A stretch of DNA of 64,000 nt from JBJXGE01 sp046154185 (lineage in GTDB: Bacteria; Planctomycetota; UBA8108; UBA1146; JAJFFE01), in contig JBJXGE010000056.1 in the NCBI GenBank assembly GCA_046154185.1, forward strand, positions 1-64,000, given 5' to 3'. The translations under genes and the position numbers were made by a program. Below are positions 17,213 to 25,939 of the stretch, one piece after another (the stretch's first letter is position 1; each line of letters starts with the position of its first letter). The notes under the pieces were generated by a model that was not told the origin of the DNA, made no database searches, and saw only the letters and a list, made by a program, of their open reading frames with translations.

Positions 17213-18751
17213 TCACATCGACTCGAGCTCGTGGGGCAAATAGTCCATCGACGAACGGAAATAATGATCGGGCGGATACGCGCAGAGATTGGTCGCGCGA
17301 CTCGTATACGTGCACGCGAAGTCTTCGAGTTGGCGACCGTAGTACGTCAGCTCGCTCCCGACGCGAAACAAGGAGCCCCAATGGGTGTTGGTTGCGCGCG
17401 AGAGTTTTCCGCGCAGGCTTTCGCGCTGGCGAATGAACTTGGCAAGCGCCATCAACGCGCGGTCGTGACTGCGCGTACTCTCGCCGCGCACTTGTTCGAG
17501 CAGCGCGTCGTGCTGCCCGTTTGGGATGCGCGCCAGCGCCGCCTCGATACGCTTCCAATGCTGTACGAGTCGTTCGGTCTCATTGCGCCGCTCGTCGGTC
17601 TGCTTGAGCTGCTCGACGATGCCCGGCAGCATCGACTGAACTTGTAATTCTTCTTCGAGCTCCGAGATCACGAGCATCGTGCGCCAATGCTGATGCCGTT
17701 TCGACGAGATGAGGTCGGCATAAATATGGTCGCCGACGTAGAGGATCTCCGGCCCTTGACACCCGAGCCGCTCCTCGAGATCCGAAAAGCTGCCGCCGCG
17801 CACGAGGTGAGCTGGACCGACAACCTCGGGCGCGTCCGTGCGGTTGAAATAGCGCGGCTTCCGCGCCTCGACGACTACTTGATCGAAGAGTTCGAGCCAC
17901 TCCGTCGCGCGCGCTGGGTCGAGGCCGAAGCACGGATTGACCATCGCGCTCGTGTAGCTGAGCTCGGAATTCGTGAGTAAGAACACGCGCTTACCACCGG
18001 CGCGCAACTGCCGCAACAACTCGACGGTGTCGGGGTCTGGAATCAGGTACTCGAGCGGCGTCGCGGTGATCACATTCTTCAACGAGCCGTCTCGGTGCAC
18101 GCTATCCGTGTGATGCCGAATCTTCCCCCACAACGTGCGACGATTCATCTCGTCGACGCGGGGTGCGACTGCCAAATAGATCAGCACTTCGGGTTTGGCA
18201 AAGGCCGTGTCGACTTGTACGAATCGATCTCCATGCGTCACATGCGGAATCACGTCCATGTCACCGTAGTGCGCGTGACGCTCGTTTCGCGTGAGTTCGT
18301 GAATACCGTGATACGCAATCGAAACGTGGCCATGGCGGTCGACTTTGATCACGTGGCCGAGCTCGGTATCGACGAGCAATCCCTTCCGGGCGAAATTCGC
18401 CTCTGGAATCACGTCGAAAAAACTCGCCGCGAGACCCTCTTCCGCAATCAAGCGATCGATGACGAGCCGCATGGCAAGGCTGTCGAGCTTTTCGCAGTTG
18501 TAAACCGCCAACGTATGATCGAAATCGAAACCAACCGCTTTGATGCGGTCGAAGCGCAGCGTGCGATTGGTAAAGACGGCGCGATCGTGCCCGAGCACAG
18601 GGCTCGTCGTCGCGGCATGGACAAGCTCGTACCACCACGGTAACGAGTCGGCCCCCCTCCCGAGCGGGGCAAGTCCGGTGGCACGAGTGTCCGAGCGTCG
18701 CTTATCGGCAGCCTTGCTCGCCGAGCTATCGCCACGTTTTGATCGAAGCAT
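17213..18751 (-). CDS. HAD-superfamily 5'-nucleotidase (cytosolic purine nucleotidase type)
   Basis: The 512-residue protein resembles the HAD-IG 5'-nucleotidase family, which dephosphorylates purine nucleoside monophosphates. Motif I is GFDFDHTLAVYN (nucleophile and general acid aspartates), motif II LLTNSELSY, and the acidic motif IV ILYVGDHIYADL followed by SSKRHQHWRTMLV, which is characteristic of this large-cap family. The C-terminal helical region matches the family's extended tail. Its ATG shares one base with the TAA stop of the upstream gene (TAATG), so it is the second gene of a two-gene unit with the TIM-barrel epimerase. A Ser/Ala/Lys-rich stretch of about 45 residues precedes the conserved part, so the true start could be slightly later. 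Confidence 0.85.
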   Translation of the reverse strand: MLRSKRGDSSASKAADKRRSDTRATGLAPLGRGADSLPWWYELVHAATTSPVLGHDRAVFTNRTLRFDRIKAVGFDFDHTLAVYNCEKLDSLAMRLVIDRLIAEEGLAASFFDVIPEANFARKGLLVDTELGHVIKVDRHGHVSIAYHGIHELTRNERHAHYGDMDVIPHVTHGDRFVQVDTAFAKPEVLIYLAVAPRVDEMNRRTLWGKIRHHTDSVHRDGSLKNVITATPLEYLIPDPDTVELLRQLRAGGKRVFLLTNSELSYTSAMVNPCFGLDPARATEWLELFDQVVVEARKPRYFNRTDAPEVVGPAHLVRGGSFSDLEERLGCQGPEILYVGDHIYADLISSKRHQHWRTMLVISELEEELQVQSMLPGIVEQLKQTDERRNETERLVQHWKRIEAALARIPNGQHDALLEQVRGESTRSHDRALMALAKFIRQRESLRGKLSRATNTHWGSLFRVGSELTYYGRQLEDFACTYTSRATNLCAYPPDHYFRSSMDYLPHELESM

Positions 18752-19596
18752 TATCCGTTCTCCGCCTGTCGCTCGGCCGCCCGCAAAAACTCGACGCTCC
18801 GCTGCGCCTGCACCGGCGCTTCGTGACTGTGTCGCGACAGTTCAACGAGCACAAGGTGCTGGTAGTTGACGCGCCGAAGCGCGCCGAGTAGTGCGACGAA
18901 ATCGAGATCGCCTTCCCCGAAGGGCAAATGCACGTGTTTGCGATCGCGAATGTCCTCGATGTGGACATTTCTAAGATCGTCTTGCACGGTTGCTATGTGC
19001 AGTTCGAGCGGCGAATTCTCGGTGATGGCGAGATGGCCGAGATCAAGCGTCAGTCGCAAATCCGGCACCCAGCGCTTGAGTTCGCGATAATTCGCCAAAC
19101 TCTCGATGAACATCCCCGGCTCGGGTTCGAAACCGATCGTCACGCCGCAGCTCGTCGCCTGGGACACAAGTGGCTCCAAACCATCCGCAAGCCAACGCCA
19201 GGCGTCCGTCGCGGTCGACCCCGGCTCCTGAATCCCACTCCACAATGAAACGCAACGCGCGCCCAGCGCCGCGGCGATGTCGATCGCGCGGGCGTAATAC
19301 TCGGCGCGGCGGCGGCGGCCCGCGGGCGCCGGATCGACGAGCGCGGGACGATGCTTTCGAAAGCCGTCGAGGTAGTACCGAGCGCCAGTTTCAATGACCG
19401 GCTCGAGCCCGGCGCTCGTCAGGAGCGCGCGTAGCTCTGCAATTCGCGCCGTCGTCACGGCGAACGGATCCAAATGGTGATGGTCGAGCGTGATCCCAAT
19501 TCCGCGATAGCCGTGTCGCGCGAGCACGGCGACCATTTGCTCGAGACTGTGGTCGGCGAAGCCATTCGAAATGTAACCGTAACGCAGCAGAGTCAT
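18751..19596 (-). CDS. Sugar phosphate isomerase/epimerase-type TIM barrel
   Basis: A 281-residue xylose isomerase-like/AP-endonuclease-2 fold protein. Likely metal-binding positions are visible in order: GITLDHHHLDPF, the glutamate of IGFEPEPGMF, TLDLGHL, VHIEDIRDRKHVHLPFGEG and VELSRHSHEAP. Such proteins isomerise or epimerise sugars, inositols or related polyols with a divalent metal. The ATG at 19596 is preceded by GAGAAG. The gene is translationally coupled to the HAD nucleotidase, which suggests a small pathway acting on a sugar- or nucleotide-linked substrate, but the substrate cannot be assigned. Some EboE proteins have this fold; no other Ebo gene is adjacent here. Confidence 0.85.
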   Translation of the reverse strand: MTLLRYGYISNGFADHSLEQMVAVLARHGYRGIGITLDHHHLDPFAVTTARIAELRALLTSAGLEPVIETGARYYLDGFRKHRPALVDPAPAGRRRRAEYYARAIDIAAALGARCVSLWSGIQEPGSTATDAWRWLADGLEPLVSQATSCGVTIGFEPEPGMFIESLANYRELKRWVPDLRLTLDLGHLAITENSPLELHIATVQDDLRNVHIEDIRDRKHVHLPFGEGDLDFVALLGALRRVNYQHLVLVELSRHSHEAPVQAQRSVEFLRAAERQAENG

Positions 19597-19687
19597 CGCT
19601 TCTCGGCGCGGCTAGGAGTTCCTGGCGGGTCCCGGCTGGTCCGGCAACATCACCGGTCGAACGAGACGCAGACCAAGCGGGATTAGA

Positions 19688-19702
19688 GTCCAAACGTTGG
19701 AC
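19688..19702. promoter_or_regulatory. Near-palindrome in the divergent region of epimerase and HEAT genes
   Basis: GTCCAA-ACG-TTGGAC gives perfect 6-bp arms in the 218-bp region between the two divergent genes, about 90 bp upstream of the epimerase start. It may be a regulator site. Short palindromes of this size can occur by chance, so support is weak. Confidence 0.2.
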
Positions 19703-19814
19703 TACATCCACTATCAGCTCAAGGCGAGCCACGCATCGTCCGAGGATGCGAGGGAGTCGATTGCGTAAAACTCTCTGACTTCCGATCCATGATGCCGCAC
19801 CTCGAGGAGACGAA

Positions 19815-21590
19815 TTGGCGACTGGCCTAGAACAGACGCTCGCCCTACTGACGAGCCACAAGGACGCCGCGCTGGCGGCGGCGGTGCTGGCCGATGGCCT
19901 CAACGAGCCAGAGATCGCGCCGCACGCAGTCGCAAGTTTGTGCGCGAACAATGACGCGCGGAGCGCGCGCGAGCTACTGCGTCACTACCACAACCTTTCG
20001 CCCACGGCGCGCGTCGAAGTGTGCCGGTCGCAAGCGCGCCGCTTGCTCGGCGCCGCACATCAGCTCCTCGGCTCCGACCGCGCGCAAAGTCGCCAGAACA
20101 TCGCGATGGCCGCGCTCGACTTGTTGACGAACTCCGACCTCCGATGGTCGGAGTTGTTATCCACATGGTTAGTGCTGGTCGATGATCCTGCGCCGCCGGT
20201 GCGCGACGCCGCGCGCGAGACATTCTTGGCGGCGCTAAAAACCCACGGTCACAGTGCAACGACGATCGGACCGCGCGATCCGACGCTGCAAACGCTTTCG
20301 ATCCTGTTGCGAGGGTTTGAAAGTCACGGCGACGCGCGCGTCTTGGCGGCGCTCTTCGAGCGCGGCGTCGCGGGAGCCGACTTGCTGGCGCGCGCCATCG
20401 GCGAAAACTGGCCGGTGGCACCGCGACTCAAAAGCGCCTTTGATCTCATGGTGAAGTCCGACACCGCGGATACGCGTGCGCTCGTCGACGGATTGTTTCG
20501 GTGGCTCAACTGCCCTTACCCTCTGAGTCGCGAATGCGCGCGGAACTTGCTGCGCAGCGGTCGCTCGCCGCTCTTCTTGGAAGCGTGCGTCGCGCGCTTA
20601 CGCACCGCGGCCGCGGTCGGTCGGGAACAGGACTACCCGGTGTTGCGCAACGTCCGGTGGGACTTGCTGTCGGTCACCGAGCTGCGCGCACTCGACGCCC
20701 CGACGCTACTGAGAATCGCGAGCTACGTGCAGGCGGCATCATATAGCGCCGAAGAGCGCGCGCTGCGACTCGCGCACTTGCTCCAGGCGACGACCGATCC
20801 CGCCGTCCTCAAGGATCTCCTCCACTTCTTGCGCGAGTTGCCGACGGCGCAAGTCGTCGCGCACTTCGAGCCGCTCCTCGGTATTGCCGAAGAGGAGTTG
20901 CAGCGACTCGTTACGGAATTGCTGTCGGTCGATGCCGGTCGCGATGCGCTCCGCTGCTTAATGCGTCAACTCTGTAGCGGCTTTGCCAGCGTGCGCTCGG
21001 CGGCGCAGCGCAAACTCTCCGGGCAAAGTCTCGAGCTTCTGTTCAGCTCGTTTGATGGACTGACGAGCGCTGAACGCCGTCAGCTCGTGCCGATTCTCGA
21101 GAAGATCGACGTACATTTTGCAGGCCAATTGCGCCGCGCGCTGCGTTCGACCATTGAGCAAGAAACGGTGCGCGCACTTCGCATCGTCATCGATAGTCAG
21201 CGCGTGCCCGATGTCGAGGAGAGTCTCTTCGACCTCACCGTGAGCCCGAGCGCTCGAGTTCGCGCGACGCTCGCGCGGACTTTTGAAAGCACGTCGCGTG
21301 AGCCGGCGCTTCATTACTTGCGACTCTACCTCGGCGATCCGGATACCCGGGTGATCGCCAACAGCGTCGAGACCTTGGGACGCGTGGGCGACCGACGCGC
21401 CGCGAGTTGGCTCGAGCCGTTGCGGACCCATGCAACGCCGCGCGTCCGCGTCAATGCTCTCGTCGCGCTCGCGCGCCTCGGGGAGCAGCACGCGGTCGCC
21501 GAACTCGTTGCACTCGCCGGATCCGCGGCCACAACGGAACTCGCGATGAGCGCGCACTGGGGTATCGCCGAGCTGCGGAGGACGGCGTGA
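19815..21590 (+). CDS. HEAT-repeat-like helical protein, unknown function
   Basis: A 591-residue, almost wholly alpha-helical protein with a recurring pattern of short paired helices containing Arg-x-x-Ala and Leu-rich faces, clearest near the C-terminus (SPSARVRATLARTF, DPDTRVIANSVETLGRVGD, TPRVRVNALVALARLGE), the signature of HEAT/PBS-lyase repeats. There is no signal peptide, transmembrane helix or catalytic motif, so it probably is a cytoplasmic scaffold. The start is TTG with AGGAG six bases upstream. Its stop overlaps the GTG of the next gene (GTGA), and ligA follows, so the three may be co-transcribed. Function unknown. Confidence 0.8.
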   Translation: MATGLEQTLALLTSHKDAALAAAVLADGLNEPEIAPHAVASLCANNDARSARELLRHYHNLSPTARVEVCRSQARRLLGAAHQLLGSDRAQSRQNIAMAALDLLTNSDLRWSELLSTWLVLVDDPAPPVRDAARETFLAALKTHGHSATTIGPRDPTLQTLSILLRGFESHGDARVLAALFERGVAGADLLARAIGENWPVAPRLKSAFDLMVKSDTADTRALVDGLFRWLNCPYPLSRECARNLLRSGRSPLFLEACVARLRTAAAVGREQDYPVLRNVRWDLLSVTELRALDAPTLLRIASYVQAASYSAEERALRLAHLLQATTDPAVLKDLLHFLRELPTAQVVAHFEPLLGIAEEELQRLVTELLSVDAGRDALRCLMRQLCSGFASVRSAAQRKLSGQSLELLFSSFDGLTSAERRQLVPILEKIDVHFAGQLRRALRSTIEQETVRALRIVIDSQRVPDVEESLFDLTVSPSARVRATLARTFESTSREPALHYLRLYLGDPDTRVIANSVETLGRVGDRRAASWLEPLRTHATPRVRVNALVALARLGEQHAVAELVALAGSAATTELAMSAHWGIAELRRTA

Positions 21591-21916
21591 GTGCGCGACT
21601 TTCCATCGATCGAATGGTGCGCACCTGGCGCAATCACCGCGCGGATCGAGCGTTGTTCGACCGCTTATGCGTCGCGCATGGCCTCGACGCCGAAGACCGC
21701 GAGCTCCTCATTGACCTCGCCGATCACCATGGACTCGTGCGCATGTCGCAGGTCTTTATGCGACCCTCGCTCTTTCGCGGCAATGTCGGCACCGGCCGCG
21801 AGTCGACGGAACGGCTGACAAAATTGCGAGAGCGACTGTTCGTGGAGCCCGCGCAGAGCGCGCCGAGTGCCGCGGATTTCATGATCGCCGACTCCGCTTT
21901 CACTCCCAGCTCTTGA
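21587..21916 (+). CDS. Small conserved-looking protein, unknown function
   Basis: A 109-residue soluble protein starting at GTG, which overlaps the stop of the HEAT protein gene by four bases (GTGA). It has a helical N-terminal half (DRMVRTWRNHRADRALFDRL, then LDAEDRELLIDLADHHGL) and a short C-terminal tail rich in Ser, Ala and Pro. I do not recognise a family. An in-frame extension back to 21407 would run inside the HEAT gene and was rejected. The strict coupling suggests its product works with the HEAT protein. Confidence 0.7.
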   Translation: MSARLSIDRMVRTWRNHRADRALFDRLCVAHGLDAEDRELLIDLADHHGLVRMSQVFMRPSLFRGNVGTGRESTERLTKLRERLFVEPAQSAPSAADFMIADSAFTPSS

Positions 21917-21961
21917 AACTTTCGCGCGCCTCGGTTACTGCCAATACCGAGGTGATCCCCG

Positions 21962-24058
21962 ATGGCAAGCGCTGACATCGAGAGTCGTGTGCGCGCCCTG
22001 CGCGCGGAGCTCGAGCATCACAACTTCCGCTATCACGTGCTGGACGCGCCGGAGATTTCGGACGGCGAGTACGATCGTCTTTATCGCGAACTTCAGCAAC
22101 TCGAGGAGCAGTACCCCGAGCTGAAACACGAGCACTCACCGACCGAGAAAGTCGGCGCCGACGCGTTCGTGCTGACGTCACGGGCGATGGTCACGCACCG
22201 CCGACCAATGCTCTCGCTCGAAAACGTCGACAGTGAAGCGGCCTTCTCCGAGTGGCTCGAGCGCACGACGCGGGCGCTTGCCGACACGGGCTGGCCGAGC
22301 GGCGGCGCGCTGCCGCTCAGCGTCGAATACAAAATGGATGGTGTCGCCATCGAGCTGGTCTACGAGCGCGGCGTGCTCGTCACGGGCTCGACACGCGGCG
22401 ACGGCGCCACCGGCGAAGACGTGACGCAAAATCTCCGCACCATCCGTTCGCTACCGGCCCGGCTCAGCGATGCCCCGCCGACCTTGCTCGAGCTGCGCGC
22501 GGAGGTGTACATGCCGACCGAGGCGTTTCGACAACTCAATTTCGAACGCAGCGCGGAACTCGGACTCTTCGCCAATCCGCGCAACGCCACCGCGGGCGCG
22601 ATCAAGCAACTCGACCCGCGCGACGCCGTCGCGCGACCGCTCGAAATCGTGATACACGGCGTCGGCGTCATCGACGGCGCGCCGCGCGGCATGACGCAAG
22701 CCGACCTGTTCCGGCGGCTCGCGGACTGGGGCTTGCCGGCCCCACCGTTTGTGCGCAGCGTCGAAGGACTCGCTGCCGTGCTGGCGATTTATCGCGAAGT
22801 CGACGCGCGCCGCGATGAACTGCCGTTCGAGATCGATGGCTTGGTCGTGAAGATCGACCAACTCGACGCTCGTGAGCGTCTGGGGCAGCGGTCGCGTTCG
22901 CCGCGTTGGGCGGTCGCATTCAAGTTTGCGCCGCGTCAAGCGACGACGCGGCTCGTCGCCATCGAGAATCAAGTCGGGCGTACGGGTGCGCTGACGCCAG
23001 TTGCGCACCTCGAACCCGTCACGATTGGGGGCGTCGTCGTGCGGCGCGCGACGCTCCATAATCCGCGCGAGATCGAACGCAAGGGGATTCGCATCGGCGA
23101 TCGCGTCATCGTGCAGCGCGCGGGTGACGTAATTCCCGAAGTCGTCGCCGCGGTCGAGAGCATTCGGACCGGCAGCGAAACCCCGTATCAAACGCCGACC
23201 GCGTGTCCGTCGTGCGGCGGCGCGATTCGATTCGCCGAGGACGAAATCGTGCCGTACTGCGACAACATTCTATGTCCCGCCCAAGTGCGGGCGCGCCTCG
23301 AGCACTTCGCGAGTCGCGGCGCGCTCGACATCGAGGGACTCGGCGAAAAGCTCATCGACCAATTGGTGACGCAAGGGCTCGTGCGCACGCCGGCGGACCT
23401 CTATCAGCTCGAGCGCGAGTCTTTGCTCAAGCTCGAGCGCATGGGACAGAAGTCCGGCGAGAAGTTGCTGAAGAACCTCGAAGTCAGTAAATCGCGGTCG
23501 CTCGCCCGCCTGCTGCACGGGCTCGGCATTCGCAACGTCGGCGCGCACTTGGCGGAAGTGCTCGCGGAGCAGTTCGCCAGCGTGGCGAAGTTGAAGAGTG
23601 CGAGCCGGTCAGAACTCGAGTCCATCGATCAAGTGGGACCGACTATCGCGCGCAGCGTCGCCGAGTATTTTTCTCATCCGGAAAACTGCGCGGAGCTGGA
23701 TCGACTCGCGGCCGCCGGCGTCCGTATGGAGGATTCGTCCGCCGCGCGGGCGCGCGCTCCGGGCGCCGCGACCGGATTGAGCGGCAAGCGACTGGTCCTC
23801 ACGGGCACGCTCGCGAGCTGGTCGCGCGATGAAGCCAAAGCCAAGATCACCGCGGCGGGTGGCCGCGTCACCGGGTCGGTCGCCAAGAGCACGGACTACG
23901 TGGTCGCCGGTGCCGATCCGGGCTCGAAGCTCGAGCAGGCCGAGAAACTCGGCGTGCCGATCATCGATGAAGCACAATTGTTGGCGTTGCTCGAGCCGAC
24001 GCCGGCATCCGACCCCACTTCGGCAACGAAAAGCGAGGAGCCGCATGGCAGCGCATGA
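21962..24058 (+). CDS. ligA: NAD+-dependent DNA ligase
   Basis: A complete 698-residue LigA, which seals nicks in replication and repair using NAD+. Ia domain at the N-terminus (HNFRYHVLDAPEISDGEYDRL), adenylation site lysine in VEYKMDGVAIEL, OB fold (VGRTGALTPVAHLEPV), a four-cysteine zinc finger (CPSCGG ... CDNILCPAQV), helix-hairpin-helix region (GLGIRNVGAHLAEVL) and a C-terminal BRCT domain (LSGKRLVLTGTL, GGRVTGSVAKSTDYVVAG). All key residues are present. The ATG follows a 45-bp gap after the small gene. The last 14 bases overlap the start of the AIM24-like gene. Confidence 0.97.
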   Translation: MASADIESRVRALRAELEHHNFRYHVLDAPEISDGEYDRLYRELQQLEEQYPELKHEHSPTEKVGADAFVLTSRAMVTHRRPMLSLENVDSEAAFSEWLERTTRALADTGWPSGGALPLSVEYKMDGVAIELVYERGVLVTGSTRGDGATGEDVTQNLRTIRSLPARLSDAPPTLLELRAEVYMPTEAFRQLNFERSAELGLFANPRNATAGAIKQLDPRDAVARPLEIVIHGVGVIDGAPRGMTQADLFRRLADWGLPAPPFVRSVEGLAAVLAIYREVDARRDELPFEIDGLVVKIDQLDARERLGQRSRSPRWAVAFKFAPRQATTRLVAIENQVGRTGALTPVAHLEPVTIGGVVVRRATLHNPREIERKGIRIGDRVIVQRAGDVIPEVVAAVESIRTGSETPYQTPTACPSCGGAIRFAEDEIVPYCDNILCPAQVRARLEHFASRGALDIEGLGEKLIDQLVTQGLVRTPADLYQLERESLLKLERMGQKSGEKLLKNLEVSKSRSLARLLHGLGIRNVGAHLAEVLAEQFASVAKLKSASRSELESIDQVGPTIARSVAEYFSHPENCAELDRLAAAGVRMEDSSAARARAPGAATGLSGKRLVLTGTLASWSRDEAKAKITAAGGRVTGSVAKSTDYVVAGADPGSKLEQAEKLGVPIIDEAQLLALLEPTPASDPTSATKSEEPHGSA

Positions 24059-24833
24059 GATCGACTTTCAAATCGTGGGCAGCGAGATGCAATACGTCGT
24101 CATCGAGCTCGATCCCGGCGAAACCGTGATGGCCGAGGCCGGCGCGATGATGTACATGAATCCCGACATCGTCATGCAAACGCGCATGGGCGATGGATCC
24201 GAAAAAGGAATCTTCGGCAAACTGCTCGGCGCTGGTAAGCGCATGTTGACGGGCGAGAGCTTGTTCCTGACCACGTTCACACACGAGGGTCGCAACAAGT
24301 CGCATGTCGCTTTCGGCGCGCCCTATCCCGGCCACATCCTGCCGATGCGACTCGATCAGCTCGGCACGCTGCTGTGCCAAAAGGAATCCTATCTGTGCTC
24401 GGCGCTCGGGATCGAGGTCGGCATCGCGTTCACGCGCCGCTTCGGTGCGGGACTCTTCGGCGGCGAGGGTTTCGTGTTGCAACGGTTAAGCGGCGATGGG
24501 CTGGCATTCGTGCACGCCGGCGGCACCACGGCGCACAAGACGCTCGGCCCCGGCGAGGAGCTGTTGATCGATACTGGCTGTATCGTCGCGTTCCAAGAAT
24601 CAGTCGAGTACGACATCCAGATGGTCAAAGGCATCAAGAATTGGTTTTTCGGCGGCGAGGGATTGTTCCTCGCGCGCCTCACCGGCCCCGGCCAGATTTG
24701 GCTGCAGTCGCTGCCGTTTAGCCGGCTCGCCAATCGAATCTACAAGTCGGCGCCAGCGGCGGGTGGCCGGCGAGTCGGCGAAGGCTCGATCCTCGGTGGG
24801 CTCGGCGGACTCTTGGATGGCGATAATCGGTGA
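24045..24833 (+). CDS. AIM24 / TIGR00266 family protein
   Basis: The 262-residue protein is an AIM24-type beta-helical protein of unknown biochemical role. The opening FQIVGSEMQYVVIELDPGETVMAEAGAMMYM and the later GEELLIDTGCIVAFQESVEYD and WFFGGEGLFLARLTGPG are the conserved parts of the family. The ATG lies inside the end of ligA with GAGGAG upstream, giving a 14-base overlap and probable translational coupling. No signal peptide or membrane helix is visible. In other bacteria such genes occur in varied contexts, so the ligA link need not be functional. Confidence 0.88.
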   Translation: MAAHEIDFQIVGSEMQYVVIELDPGETVMAEAGAMMYMNPDIVMQTRMGDGSEKGIFGKLLGAGKRMLTGESLFLTTFTHEGRNKSHVAFGAPYPGHILPMRLDQLGTLLCQKESYLCSALGIEVGIAFTRRFGAGLFGGEGFVLQRLSGDGLAFVHAGGTTAHKTLGPGEELLIDTGCIVAFQESVEYDIQMVKGIKNWFFGGEGLFLARLTGPGQIWLQSLPFSRLANRIYKSAPAAGGRRVGEGSILGGLGGLLDGDNR

Positions 24834-24848
24834 CGCGAACCGCGCGGT

Positions 24849-25832
24849 TTAAGTCGAGAAAAGTCGCACGAAATTCGCGAGTAGGCGCGGATCGTAGCTA
24901 CCGCGCGCGCCCTGAATGAGATCCCGCAAAACTTCACCCGTCGTTCGCGATGGCCGATAGGGTCGATGCGTCGTGCGGCTGTCGAATGCATTGGCGATGG
25001 CCGCGATGCGGGCGAATGGCGAGAGTTGGGCGGCGCCGACGCCCCGAGGATAGCCACTCGCGTCCAGACGTTCGTGATGACTGTAGATGACGTCGCGCGC
25101 AATTTCGCCGAGCCACGCCGCGCCCGCGACGCGTTCGATTCCGAGCTGCGGATGGCGCTTCACCCAGGCGATTTCCTCTTCGTCGAGCGGCCCGGGCCGC
25201 AGACGCAGGTCACTGGGGATGGCCAACAACCCGACGTCGTGCAGCAACAGACCAACGCCGAAATCGCGCAGTTCTCTCGCATCATCGATGCCCGCGCGGC
25301 GCGCCAACGCCAAACCGTACATGCAAACGTGCAGCGAGTGCTGGTAGATATCCGGCGCAACTTCCAAGACGCGCGCGAACCCGGACAAGAGTCCGCGGCA
25401 GCCATCGAGATGCTCAAGGCTCGAATCGATGTACGAGTTCGCGAGCGCCTCCGCGCGCGCACCTTGCGGCTCATCGATGACCAACCGCGACACCATCGTG
25501 CCGACTTGGTAGTAACGCCCAACGCGCTCAGTGTCGTTGCCGGCTTCATCGTGCAGAAGCTGCAGAATGTTGCGCTCGAGATATCGGTAGTACGCGGTGC
25601 GTTGATTGTGGGGAATGCTGACTTCGGCAAGCCCCGCTTGGAATAACCGCGCGCGCTGCTTCACGCCGAAGGCTTGACCGGTGGCAGTGAACAAAACGAC
25701 TGCTTCGCCGATATTCGCGTAGGTGTCGAAACCGAGTTCGACCTCTGGATGCAGCGTCGTCACCGGCACAACGAAGTACTCGGATACGTCTTCAATGGCA
25801 GGCGTGAGGCTCGGGCTCGCAGTCGTGGCCAT
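24849..25832 (-). CDS. HD-GYP domain phosphodiesterase-like protein
   Basis: A 327-residue protein with a C-terminal HD-GYP domain, the family that hydrolyses cyclic di-GMP or related dinucleotides. Visible motifs: HSLHVCMYGLALAR, FGVGLLLHDVGLLAIP (HD), VKRHPQLGIE, YSHHERLDASGYPRGVG (GYP) and IAAIANAFDSRTTHRPYR. The usual DGSGYP is DASGYP here, while the HD and GYP residues are kept. The N-terminal ~130 residues resemble the sensor-like domain seen in similar proteins, with no transmembrane helix. The start is the ATG of MATTASPS, with GGAGAGG about 11 bases upstream; a frame extension to 25943 overlaps pyrF. It is convergent with the AIM24 gene (15-bp gap). Confidence 0.85.
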   Translation of the reverse strand: MATTASPSLTPAIEDVSEYFVVPVTTLHPEVELGFDTYANIGEAVVLFTATGQAFGVKQRARLFQAGLAEVSIPHNQRTAYYRYLERNILQLLHDEAGNDTERVGRYYQVGTMVSRLVIDEPQGARAEALANSYIDSSLEHLDGCRGLLSGFARVLEVAPDIYQHSLHVCMYGLALARRAGIDDARELRDFGVGLLLHDVGLLAIPSDLRLRPGPLDEEEIAWVKRHPQLGIERVAGAAWLGEIARDVIYSHHERLDASGYPRGVGAAQLSPFARIAAIANAFDSRTTHRPYRPSRTTGEVLRDLIQGARGSYDPRLLANFVRLFST

Positions 25833-25939
25833 TGCCGTCCAAACCTCTCCAGTAAACGACGAAGAGTCACCGGATGAGGGTAGCATCCGCGGGCGAGATC
25901 CGTCGAATCGCACGCGCCGCGCGGCGACGGCAATTGGTG

